Of a stretch of DNA of 64,000 nt, positions 1 through 9,111 are shown in pieces. A program made the translations under genes and the position numbers. Source of the stretch: Euglena gracilis. Its lineage: Eukaryota; Euglenida; Euglenophyceae; Euglenales. The notes beneath the pieces are model-generated. The model was not told where the DNA came from and did not search any database. It was given only the letters and a program-made list of their open reading frames with translations. The stretch spans positions 39,750,426-39,814,425 of the forward strand of contig CP154955.1 in assembly GCA_039621445.1 (NCBI GenBank). The letters run 5' to 3'. How positions within the stretch are numbered: position 1 is the stretch's first letter; each line of letters starts with the position of its first letter.

Positions 1-303
1 TTGCGGAAATTTGCCTGCCTTCCGTGTACACGTTCTGCACTGATGTTCCCTGGCCTGCACGACCGGCTGTTTTTGGCATCATCCGTTTGGCAGTTAAGTG
101 TAACGAATTGACGGCGTGCAACGACCTGTGACTGCTCGACGCTTTCTCTGCAACACTGCGTCACAAGAATTCAAAATTTCGTACCTGAAATACCCAGGAT
201 ATGTCGGGCCAGAATCCGTTTTCCGGTATCTCTACTGTGTTTACTCATTTCTTCCATTGGAAAACATGAAACACACCAGTTTTTGCACATAATTTGTGGG
301 GGG
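1..303. repeat. Dispersed repeat R1, copy 1, left part
   Basis: This stretch aligns by eye with 27,664-27,970 at roughly 75-80% identity, including the shared words GCATCCGTTTGGCAGTTAA (with small changes) and CGACCTGTGACTG. It is cut by the element at 304-1174 and resumes at 1,175. No frame is clearly conserved between the copies, so I call it a non-coding or decayed dispersed repeat. Confidence 0.7.
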
Positions 304-1174
304 CAGGCAAGGACAGTCATCCCCGGTTTTTGGTCTCCGGTGGGATCCGGTGGGATCCGGTGGGACAGTCATCCCCGGTTTTTGGTCTCCGGTGGGATCC
401 GGTGGGATCCGGTGGGATCCGGTGGGATCCGGTGGGGTTCCGGTGGGTTGCCTTGGGGGGGGGGGTCGGGAAAAACCCCCCGGGGTCAGGGTCTTGGCCT
501 CTTTTTTTTTGTCCCACACGAGTCACCTTTTGGCTCTGTTTAGTTGTACATCCCTCTTTGGAGCACGAGACTTTTGGGGTGGTTCGGGACGGGGGGGATG
601 TGGGGAGTGGACCAGCAGACCTCTCAGGTGTTCACACCTCCAAAGGTTCCTCCTTCAACCTGCACAGTGGTTCAATCCCCCCCAACCCCCCCATCTGGGT
701 GGTTCCCGCTGTACCGATCCTCACGCTTCAAGCACCCAGAGATCACAACTCTGTAACACGCCGTTGCTTTCAACTTTTCACAACGCATGTGTGAGTCCAC
801 CTTCTGGATGACTCAGCAAGCAACTCTTCAGGCACTTATCGCAGAGCCTAAAAAAAAGGGAAGAAAGTCCACAATTCACCGAGCCCGTGCAGCACCATCT
901 GGGGCACACAGTTGAGGCTTCAAAAACAAGGGACTCACAACGGGGTTTGGCGCTTTTTGGGGATAATTCACGGGTCCCAGATTTCAAACCCAGGGTTTTG
1001 AACCTTTTTCAAAACGGTGCACAGGGTGAAAAACACCAAAATTGGGCCTGTTCCCGGGGTCCAAATGACGCACGTGCCACCGTGGAGGGTCTCCGCAGAA
1101 CCAGAGGGTCAAAAGGGTGGGTTTCAAAAAATCTCCGGTGGGATCCGGTGGGATCCAGTGGCTGTCCTTGCCTG
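304..1174. mobile_element. Non-autonomous hAT-type element, 871 bp
   Basis: The ends are perfect 13-bp inverted repeats, CAGGCAAGGACAG at the left and CTGTCCTTGCCTG at the right. They are flanked by an 8-bp duplication with one mismatch (GTGGGGGG at 296-303, GTGGGGGA at 1175-1182). The uninterrupted relative at 27.96 kb lacks this segment. Ends beginning CAGG and an 8-bp target duplication are typical of hAT elements. Both subterminal regions carry tandem GGTGGGATCC decamers (about ten at 340-435, three near 1,135-1,157), which could be transposase binding sites. No transposase is encoded; the open frames are by-products of the decamer array. Confidence 0.85.
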
Positions 1175-1640
1175 GTGGGGGATAAGACCCACCGCTTTCA
1201 TGCCACCAATCAACTCGAAGGTTCAACACTTCCTGCACCGACAGTGACGAGTGTTTGAAGGCAACCTTTTTCCTGCTGCCAGTTGCCATGAACTGGCACC
1301 ACGTTCTCCCCCCAGTCTCACGCCCCGGTTGTGGAGAATAACGTGGCCACTTTGGTGGGTGCTGTTGCACCGGGTCGGTCGATGCCGGCCTGGTGGATGT
1401 GGTCTAGCGACAGGACCCAAAAAAAAAAAGGTGGCGACAGAGGATCTCCTGAAGGTGGTACGCAGCCACTCGATAATGGTACACGTCTGCCCACACCAAT
1501 TTTAGGATCCCAAAGGCCCTGCCCCTGACCCGTGGCTTGGGCTCCACTGCTGCAGCCACATCGGGTGCTGATGCTTCAGTAAATTGGCCCCATAATACCA
1601 GGTGTTGACAGAAGCCAGAGAAGGTGGGTGTTGCAGGGCC
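1175..1640. repeat. Dispersed repeat R1, copy 1, right part with inverted segment
   Basis: 1,183-1,395 continues the alignment with 27,970-28,165. Positions about 1,470-1,600 then match 29,440-29,580 in the opposite orientation (shared words CTGAAGCATCAGCA and GACGTGTACC on the reverse strand). The copy has therefore suffered an internal inversion or foldback copying event. Confidence 0.6.
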
Positions 1641-2030
1641 GAATGACGCCGCTCGTCAAACGCCGGTAAATCGCTCGGAGTTCACATGCGCTAAAGTGCG
1701 CATCACGTTGCTCATGGGCGCCAAGCAGGGTTTTTTTTTGAGACCGGGGGGGAGGGGGGAGGGGGTCGGCACCCACCCACCCACCCACCCCCCTGGGGTG
1801 GGCCCCCCGGGGGAGGGGGGGGGGGGTCCCGTGGTACCCACCCACTTTTGCCCGAAAATGACCAAAAATGCTAAAAATAGCACCTTTTTCAAAATTTCAT
1901 ATTCTGGGGAGACTTGTCCCAAGGTTGGGTTTGGGGTTTGGGGTACCCCCCAAAAACTTTGTTTTTTGGGGGGGTACCCAAAAAAAGCCCAATTTTTTGG
2001 TTTTTGGGACCCACCCTTTTTGCAGACCTT
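1641..2030. other. G/C-run spacer
   Basis: This stretch contains long G and C runs around 1,740-1,830 (CCCACCCACCCACCCACCCC), then T-rich sequence with GGGGTACCC motifs near 1,945-1,980. It ends in a pyrimidine-rich tract with TTTTTGCAG at about 2,017-2,026 that could be a splice acceptor for the transposase-like frame starting at 2,041. No gene is seen. Confidence 0.4.
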
Positions 2031-2040
2031 TTCATCCTTC

Positions 2041-3333
2041 ATGGCAGCATTCAAGAAATTTTACAAGGCTGTGGACCGCAATCGGTTACCAGATATTCCG
2101 GCTTCTGGGAGGGGTCAACTGTACAAGTGTACGTTGTTGAACGATGCTTTGGTTGATGGACAACTTCAGAAGATGCCCTGTGACCACATTGTGAGGGCAA
2201 CTAATTTTGCCACAACTGGGTTGAGAAGTCATTGTCGAGATGCACACCCAAAGGAATTCATGTCTGTTGAAGGTTCTGCGGAAAGGCAGGGTCCAGGGCA
2301 AAAAGACATCCGTCAGTTTGGTGGACAAACAACAACGTGAAAAGGTTGTCCTGGGGTTTGCAAAAAATGGGCTGGCATATCACATTGTTGAAGAAGAAAC
2401 TTATCGCGCTGCCTTTGGGTCAGTGATCCCCAAGAAAATGAATAGCAAAGAGTTGGCAACAGCAACTGACATGATGATGGACAGAGCCTGCTTTGAGGAC
2501 ATCAGATTTGAGTTGCTTTGGTCCAACAAAGCCTTACCAAAATGGAGAATTCTTCTAAGTCCGCTCAACAGCTTCTGTGCAGACCCAAAAATTTGTTTTT
2601 GGAGGTACTCAAAATTTTTGGGTTGTTTTTGGGACCCCCCAAAAAATACAAAAACAAAAACCAACCTTGCCTGTCCCTGGCAACTGCCCCCACGCAAAAA
2701 AATCACAAATTTCCCAACGGTCCCCCAGCAGACCAGGCAGGTGGTGAAGCAGTACGGGTGGTCGAGGAGGCCGACCAGGGTGTGGGCCGCGACGCCTGCC
2801 ACTGTGGAGAACACGAGGCAGCCAGGGCTGAGGTGGCCCTTGATCTCCGCCGCCACCGTGCGCAGCTGGGCCGGGGGGCAGCACAGAAAGAGCAGCTCCG
2901 CATGCTTGCAGACCTGCAAAAGGAGTAGCAATGGGCTGGTCCACGAAGGGGGGACGAAGAGTTGGATTTTTGGCACTTTGCATCAGAAAATTGGCCCCGC
3001 CTGGCAGTCAGGCAACGAACCCCCTCTGACCAATCAACCTCAAAAAAATGTGCAATGCCCACAGCGTTGGCCGCACACGTATGCATTGTCGAAACAGCAA
3101 TGAACGCCAGCTGCTTGAAAACGACTGAGTGTGTTTGGTTGCCTTGTGGAGACATAAATCCACGTTTTGTGATAGAGTCCTGCACAACGAGTAGGTGGAG
3201 CGGAATGTGGGAAAGAAATGTGGTTTTTTTTGAGACTATTTGCAATATGATCGACAATTGCGATAATATTTTAAAATCCCCCTCGGAGATGGGACTGAAA
3301 AAAGATCCTCCGAAAGAAAAGATGTTTTTGTGA
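2041..3333 (+). pseudogene. hAT-like transposase remnant with BED-like zinc finger
   Basis: Frame 1 opens at 2,041 with a BED-like zinc-finger layout (LYKCTLLND, then FATTGLRSHCRDAHPKEF, i.e. Cys ... His-x4-His). Around 2,270-2,340 the coding signal moves to frame 2 (LVDKQQREKVVLGFAKNG, HIVEEETYRAAFG), which resembles the conserved hAT stretch after the finger. A third block in frame 1 at about 3,150-3,250 (VIESCTTSRW, then MWERNVVFFETI) resembles the hAT TRW motif region. The DDE catalytic region and dimerisation domain were not found. Two frame changes and a foreign minus-strand exon within the interval show that it is dead. Family call is from motif recognition only. Confidence 0.5.
2702..2913 (-). 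CDS. Exon of a P5C-reductase / NOXRED1-like oxidoreductase
   Basis: On the minus strand a pyrimidine tract ending CCTTTTGCAG abuts an exon starting at 2,913. It reads VCKHAELLFLCCPPAQL, then TVAAEIKGHL, then CLVFSTVAGVAAHTLVGLL and HPYCF. This matches the segment of pyrroline-5-carboxylate reductase-type proteins (in particular NOXRED1) that follows the Rossmann nucleotide loop: a hydrophobic strand, CxPxQ, and a strand with an A-G-V turn. The GC-rich codon use stands apart from the surrounding AT- and homopolymer-rich DNA. The donor site at about 2,702 is uncertain. The partner exon with the Rossmann glycine loop is at 10,600-10,699; at least one exon between them is missing from my model. 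Substrate is unknown; a role in redox using NAD(P)H is inferred from the family. Confidence 0.5.
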
Positions 3334-3339
3334 TCCTCC

Positions 3340-4700
3340 CTTTTTGCAGACGGTGATGATCCGGAAGCAAAAGAAATTGAAAAAGCTGAACCAACGGGCA
3401 TACGCAGCGTTCCTAGTGCATTATTTTGGGTCGCCGGACATTTCCTTTGATTCCCCACCAGTTTGTCGATTTTGGAAATCTTTTTACCCAAACATGGATG
3501 CAAAGGGCAGAGTTAGAAGCCTGCTGTGCTGTTTTGGGTAAAGTGGCCGTATCTCTGGCTAGGCGGGGAGTTGCGGGAAAATCAAAATACCGTTAGATAG
3601 GGATACCATTTGAGGGCTTCAATTTAGGTCTCCAGGTATTATCTTAATTTTGCTTCATTTTCGAGACACTTGGCATCTCGTGATTTTTTGGGCCAAAACA
3701 GCCCGAAATTGGCTGAAGAATGTCCGTTTCTCTGGCCAGGTGTGGGGTCACGAGAAAGCCAAACTATAGTCAGATAGGCTAAGGGCCAGGACGGTCCGTA
3801 ACTAAAAAAAAGAATTCCTGTCCCAATGCGCTTTAATCGAAAAATAGGATTTTTTACATACAGGTGTCACTCTCCATCTACTCCGCAACGGGAAGTGCCC
3901 CCAACTTGTGACCAGGGGTGTAGGATTCCCGCCTTTGATAAAGTGACGAATCGGGGAGGCCTCTGAAACCCCTAGTCTCCCCGCACATGTGGATACTCCT
4001 TTCTGACAAAGGAGGTCTCTGAAACCCCTAGTGCCTCTACAGTGGTGCGGGTACTCCCCTCATCGCCGTAGGGTTGTCCCTGCGGAGGAAAAACAGTGCC
4101 CCAGAATGGTTACACCATGGTCGGGATCGGTCAGTCTGGCTTGCCAGCAGCAGGGGGAGAAGGCATCTGCGATGTTTGTTTTTTTTTGCCTGTCCCCCCC
4201 TTTTTTAATTCTGCCAAGAGATAAACGTCGCAGAGAAAACCTTCCATTTTGGACCGGATTTTTTCTGCACCAAAGGGAATCACCCCCAAAAAGTCAAAAA
4301 AAGGTGCAGTTGTATATTTATTGTTATGCGAGGCTGTCAGCAGCCCTCTTGACCCACCCACATCATCATCGTCGTCATCCCCCCGGGGGGGGTTCGATAT
4401 GAAGGTTGTATGGGGTGAGGGGGGGGGGGAGGTGCCCCCAGCCAAAAAATTGGTATCCCGGACCACAGAGCTGTACAGGAGTGTCCGACCCCCCACCCCG
4501 CGCCCTGGTGAACCTTTCTTGGCGCGTTTTTCGTCCGTTGTTGGCCCATGGCCCATTTTGGCCAAAACGGGCCAAAAATGACAATTTTCAAAAAAAAGAG
4601 TCTCGAAAATGAAGCAAAATGAGAAAATGTTTTGAACATCAAATGAGGCCCTTGGCAAGCCCTTAGTCCTCAGTAGGGCGGTCTGTAAGGGACGGGATTT
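3340..4700. repeat. Dispersed repeat R2 and unassigned sequence
   Basis: 3,541-3,700 belongs to a family also seen at 9,290-9,800 and 14,890-15,070 (shared words GGCGGGGAGTT, then AAATCAAAA, GGTCTCCAGG and GATTTTGCTTCATTT). 3,930-4,060 contains two direct copies of CTCTGAAACCCCTAGT about 65 bp apart. 4,160-4,660 is T-rich with G/C runs. No gene was supported; a short minus-strand open stretch near 4,000-4,090 behind CCTCCGCAG was considered but is weak. Confidence 0.45.
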
Positions 4701-5100
4701 TTTTTTAAGTTAAGATCCGCCCCTTTGAGGACCACCACCCCCCAATACACAGAAAGGCCCCCACACCAACGGTGTTTCTCAACACCTGCTAAAGGGTTCG
4801 ATTTCAAGACAGCCCTTTGACCGCCCTGGAAAATGGTGCTTTAAAAGCCTTAAATGCCTTAAGATGCCTTCAAAACATGTCTTAAAATGCCTTAAGATTT
4901 CGAACATTTTTTCCTCAAGAAATAATCAATATCAATAAAATAATTTTATTAATTTTAACATATAAATATTAAAATAATAAGGGTAATAATTCCTGGCGAA
5001 CACATGATACATGATGCAAGATACTTTTGGTGAACATACTAACTGAACGTTTGTGTCTGTATCAACAGCTGCTAGGTAGCCGTGAGAAAATTACTGTCCT
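4701..5100. other. AT-rich spacer
   Basis: 4,910-5,060 is AT-rich with TTAATT words. 4,840-4,890 repeats CTTAAATGCCTTAAGATGCC-type words. No gene or clear element is seen. Confidence 0.4.
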
Positions 5101-5124
5101 CTGTTTCTGAACCTTTCACCGCAG

Positions 5125-5373
5125 CAGCAGCAGACCAGCAAACAAGATGCAGGTGAAATATTGGGCGGGGCCCCCAAGGGATGGAGTCCCCAATTATAAG
5201 ACGCCGTCACACACCGGCCGGTTCCCCCCCAACACCGTATCAACGGGGCCATGGCTCTCCTCAACTTTCCTCGCCCTGCGTATTTGTCGCATGGGCTCTT
5301 CCTTGGAGGGATATCCATGACGCTGCACATTTGGGGCACATTTGGCCAGCTGCGGGGTTACCCGGAAAGCCAG
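5125..5373 (+). CDS. Candidate 5' exon of an unrecognised membrane protein
   Basis: The exon sits between a good acceptor (pyrimidine tract then CACCGCAG, ending 5,124) and a consensus donor (CCAG followed by GTACGT at 5,374). ATG at 5,147 opens MQVKYWAGPPRDGVPNYKTP, which runs into a seven-C run at 5,224-5,230. After that run the most protein-like frame is the one with ATG 5,251 (MALLNFPRPAYL, then a hydrophobic GLFLGGISMTLHIWG). One extra C in the run would join the two into a single frame, so a homopolymer-length error or a recent frameshift is likely. If the run is right, translation may begin at 5,251. No family recognised; downstream exons were not found. Confidence 0.4.
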
Positions 5374-5399
5374 GTACGTACCATTGGATAGGACGTTGC

Positions 5400-5690
5400 A
5401 TGGGTATAAATTCTTCTATTAACCCCCCCCCACCTATAAGAAACCCTTTGGGGGTTTTTCGACCGATGCCCACCTACAAGAAACCACCACCTACAAGAAA
5501 CCCCTGGGGAGCTTTGAACCCAACCACCTATAAGAAACCCCCGTTTTTCTTCGGCGCCAAAGGCGCCGAAATGAAATTTTGACTGTTTTGGCCACTTGTC
5601 AGCTCTTTTTCGGGCATTGAAACCCACCTATAAGAAACCCCTCAGGCCATTTTTTTTGAAACCCACCTATAAGAAACGGGTTTCTTGTAC
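5400..5690. repeat. Minisatellite with CCTATAAGAAACC core
   Basis: About seven irregular copies of ACCTAYAAGAAACCCC are separated by 12-60 bp. The spacer includes a GGCGCCAAAGGCGCC hairpin at about 5,554-5,570. Open frames here follow the repeat and are not genes. Confidence 0.6.
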
Positions 5691-6102
5691 CCCCCCCCCC
5701 TAGTCGTATGACCGGGTTCCTGCAACCTGTGACCGGGGGGGGTGGTCATAACACCCCCATAACCTGCAACCTGTGACCGGGGGGTGGTCATAGATGAGGG
5801 GGCGGTCGTAGAAGTGTGTGAAAACTGTCCCAAAATGGCAGATTTACCCCCCCCAAAATGTCCCATTTTTCAAAAATCCGGCGCTTCGCGCCGGCAGGGG
5901 GGACCTTATTTTGGGGGGGTCCATTTCATGGATTTTTGCTCGGACCGGCCAGGGGGGGGACTTATTTTGGGGGGTTAAATTTTTCGCAACCTGCAACCTG
6001 TGACCGGGGGGGGTGGTCATAACACCCCCATGACCTGCAACCTGTGACCGGGGGGTGGTCATAGATGAGGGGTGGTCGTACGACTAGGGGGGGGGGGGGG
6101 TA
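5688..6102. mobile_element. TA-flanked element with homopolymer-C inverted ends
   Basis: The left end TA-CCCCCCCCCCC-TAGTCGTA is mirrored at the right by TACGACTA-G(14)-TA. Inside, a roughly 100-bp block (GCAACCTGTGACCGGGGG, GGTGGTCATAACACCC) is present twice in direct orientation near 5,710-5,800 and 5,985-6,070. A GGCGCTTCGCGCC hairpin lies near 5,880. No coding capacity. It fits the widespread TA/poly-C family described under findings. Confidence 0.65.
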
Positions 6103-6660
6103 GGTGGGGGGGGTTTAGGCCTTTGGGACTTGGCAGCCTTGTGGAGTTGCTTCCAAATATTTGAGTGGGGGGGCTTGAATATCAAAAAAAGAGGGGTACT
6201 GTGAATAATTGTAGGTCAGGCCAAAGGTCACAGGGGAGGGGTCGGAACTGGAAGCCTTGGAGTAGAGTACCTCCCCAGGGTGGGGTCGGCCTCACCTTAA
6301 AATTAAACCCCACATGACACTGATCCCCACATGACCCCTGAGTGGGTTGGGACTGCAGAATACAGTTGCGGCGCATGGGGAATGGGGATTTTTGACTCGC
6401 CATGCTGGCATAACTTCAAAACAAAAGGCCTTTCAAAGTAGGAATGGAATTTGGCTTTTTCACCACAAATTTGGAATTTGGAATCATCAATCCAAATTCA
6501 AAACTTCAAATTGCAAAATACGGAACTTACCCAAAGTTGCATCAAACTTCCCCATAACTGGGTATTATGAGAAAACAATAAGGATACTTGCGATACCTTG
6601 TGTGATATTTGCTAAGTACTGTGCCCCTACATAGCTGGCCTTTTTATAAAATTATTTTTT
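6103..6660. other. Unassigned spacer
   Basis: 6,180-6,640 is largely unique, lacks long homopolymers and has irregular repeats of CAAATTTGGAATTTGGAA-type words. No exon with good borders was found on either strand. Confidence 0.35.
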
Positions 6661-6669
6661 GCTTCGGGC

Positions 6670-7190
6670 CAGGGGTTTTCTTAAGGACCCGGGGGGGGGG
6701 GGTTCAGCCTCCGGCTGGCAAAAAGGCTGCTGGCTGGATTTGAGCTGCTGGCTGGACCCCCCCCCACGGGAGGATAGGGGGGGAGGGGGGGGGGGGCCGG
6801 GGGTGAAGGGGCTGGCTGGGCTGGGCTGGGCTGGGCTGGGTCGACGGAAAACAAATTTTTTTATTTTTTTTGCCATTTTCGGCATTTTGGTGGATGGAGC
6901 TAGATCAAGGCTGGGGGGCTGTGATGGAGGAAGTTGTGATGAGGGGGAAACATGCAGGGATAGGTGTGCTGGGCAGCCCAGTTGGCTGGCCAGCCTGCGG
7001 CCGGCTGGTCCGGCCTTCGGCCGGCTGGCCCGGCCTCCGGCCGGGCTGGACCCAACTTTATTTCACTCGACCCCCCCCCCGGGGGGGGCTCCCAGCCCGA
7101 ATTTGGGCTGCTGGCTGGATTTGAGCTGCTGGCTGGCTGGACCCCCCCCCCCGGGGGGATGGGATACCCTCCGGCTTAAGAAAACCCCTG
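6670..7190. mobile_element. Non-autonomous hAT-type element, 521 bp
   Basis: It has perfect 16-bp inverted ends, CAGGGGTTTTCTTAAG and CTTAAGAAAACCCCTG. The flanking 8-bp duplication has one mismatch (CTTCGGGC at 6,662-6,669, CTTTGGGC at 7,191-7,198). Internal sequence is rich in GCTGGCTGG and G/C runs and carries no transposase. The ends resemble those of the element at 55,117-55,572, so the two are probably one family. Confidence 0.88.
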
Positions 7191-7198
7191 CTTTGGGC

Positions 7199-7670
7199 AA
7201 AAAAAAACAAGTCAAAGAAAAGCAAAATGATGGTCCCAGACTTCCCCTGATCAGAAACCAAAACCTAAAATTAGTGGAAATGGCCCAAAAACCTAGTCTT
7301 TGGTTGTGCACAGAAGAACAATGCAAATATCACCATTTCATCAAAACATTTTCTTGTTGAAACCCTTCCAAATCTCGTCTCCATGAGTCATGAGGACAAA
7401 GAATAGGGGAAAAAAACACAAAGATTAAGGTGAAAAAAAATGCCAAGACCCTCAATAGTGTTTCTTTTTTCACAAAAAATATCATTGTTTTTCTTCCTCT
7501 GTTTTAAACGAGCTGCCAGTTATGCTCCCAATGCCTCGTGATATTATCCGAAATTGGGACATTAACAACATTGTGTGATATCCCCTCACCAGCATTGTTT
7601 TTCAAAACCAAGCAAACAAACAAAATCGAAGCTTGGCACAGGGAAAAGAGGGCGTAGAACTGGCTCCATA
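7199..7670. other. Unassigned AT-rich spacer
   Basis: A-rich sequence. A short open stretch at 7,200-7,360 on the plus strand (ending IKTFSC, stop) reads out of the hAT-type element and has no acceptor. Nothing else is seen. Confidence 0.3.
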
Positions 7671-7674
7671 CAGA

Positions 7675-8470
7675 TGATTGGCTATGACGATCCCGGAGGT
7701 TGGGCCGACCTAAATCGGGCCGACCATTGGTTATGGCTTATCGACCATTGTAGGTCGGGCCAACCAGGTCGGCCCGACCTCCAATCAACCGCATTTACCC
7801 CCCCCCCCGATTTTTTTGAAATTTAAGCCCCCCCCCCCCCGAAAATTTGATTCAGAAAATTTGACTCAAAATGCACGGAAACACAATGGAATGGCCTTGA
7901 AACTGTCAAAAAGCGTCCCACATCCAAAAAAAAGGGGGAAACCGATTGCCAAAACACGCCCCCCAACAAACTCCCTTTGTGCTAACTTAGTCGGCCTACG
8001 GCCTCCTCCGGGGGGGGCTGCCACCCCCCCCCCGGACTCCCCACAAAAATAACAAAATCCCCTTGTGTGTGCAAGGCAAGGATGGCCAAATGCGCACCCT
8101 TACAAAATCCCTTTGTGTGTGCACCCAGATGAACTTAATGAAGGTGTCTGGTAGGAAAAATAGCCCCTGTGTATGTTCCACAGGGTTTGGCCAAGGGCTT
8201 TTATGCGGGGTTCTGCCGTACCCGGGCGGATGATCGGCTATGACGATCCCGGAGGTCATACCGACCATGGTCGGGCGGACCACTGGAAGTCGATAAGAAT
8301 AACCAATCAACCGTATTACCTCCCCCTCTTTTTCAAAAGACTTCTGACAATAGGTCGGGCCGACCATGGTCGGCCCGACCTGTTTGTTACCGACCATATG
8401 GTCGGTAACAACCAATTGGAGGTCGGGCCGACCATATGGTCGGTAGAAACGACCTCAATGGTTTTCCATT
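7675..8470. repeat. Palindrome-rich foldback relic (GGTCGG.CCGACC type)
   Basis: Two related blocks (7,675-7,850 and 8,215-8,465) share ATGATYGGCTATGACGATCC and are packed with GGTCGGGCCGACC and CCGACCATATGGTCGG palindromes. The first ends in ATTTAAGCCCCCCCCCC, the cap sequence seen on other foldback elements in the window. The intervening 7,850-8,170 has G/C runs and repeats of AAAATCCCYTTGTGTGTGCA. Confidence 0.55.
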
Positions 8471-8749
8471 TCAGAACTGGATAGGTAATGAACACCGCAG
8501 ACTATCATCATCATTTCCGGAACTTTTATTCCAGTCGTGACCAACTGAATCTCTCCAAATCACCTCCATTTGACCCCGGGCCAGGCCAGGCCACTGGGCC
8601 ATTCCGGGCCAGGCCACTGGGCCGCCATAACCACAGGCCTCAAACATCTGCTGCCTCGTGGCACCATCAAGCAGGTAAAGAGCTCAGCACTGAACTGCCT
8701 CTGCTCAGCACTGAACTGCCTGCCTCTTTCTGGGGGGTCGCTGAGCTCT
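8471..8749. other. Spacer with possible short exon
   Basis: ATG at 8,488 opens MNTADYHHHFRNFYSSRDQL and about ten further residues before GGCC-rich repeats; an upstream TTTCAG could be an acceptor. Evidence is too thin to call a gene. 8,570-8,740 (CCAGGCCACTGGGCC; CAGCACTGAACTGCCT twice) is repeated in diverged form at 10,115-10,340. Confidence 0.25.
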
Positions 8750-9111
8750 TACCATGCCCCCCCCAAGCTGCCCCCCCCCCCGAGCTATTCCCATGGGGGG
8801 GGACAGAAATAGCTCGGGGGGGGGGGGCAGGAATAGCTCACTTTGTACAAAGAACTTCCCAAAAAAAGTGCTCAAAAATCGACGTCTTTGGGACGGTTTC
8901 AAAAATTGATTTTTTTTGAAAATGTGTTTAAAATTGACCATTTTTTTTGCAAACATCCAAAAAAACATGCCAAAAATGACCCCTGTTGGGCTGCCCGACC
9001 AAGGTCACCAAGACCAAGATCCCCCCCCCCTGAGCTCCGCCCCGTGCTGTTCCCATTGAGCCGTAAAGCGTCCCGGGGAGGGGAATAGCTCGGGGGTGGG
9101 GGGGCATGGTA
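8750..9111. mobile_element. TA-flanked element with CCATGCCCCCCCC ends
   Basis: The left end TA-CCATGCCCCCCCC at 8,750 is matched by GGGGGGGCATGG-TA ending at 9,111. Subterminal GAGCTATTCCCATG-like words occur in inverted orientation near both ends. The T/A-rich core has no gene. Structure places it in the TA/poly-C family. Confidence 0.65.

Noticed and set aside
3930-4060. Possible structured RNA (5S or snRNA-like) because of compact GC-rich direct repeats
   Set aside because: No 5S internal promoter boxes, Sm site or snRNA motif could be recognised; it is left as unassigned repeat.
6659-7360. 233-residue ORF at 6,659-7,360
   Set aside because: It runs through the whole hAT-type element including both inverted ends; the apparent C-terminal protein-like tail has no acceptor site.
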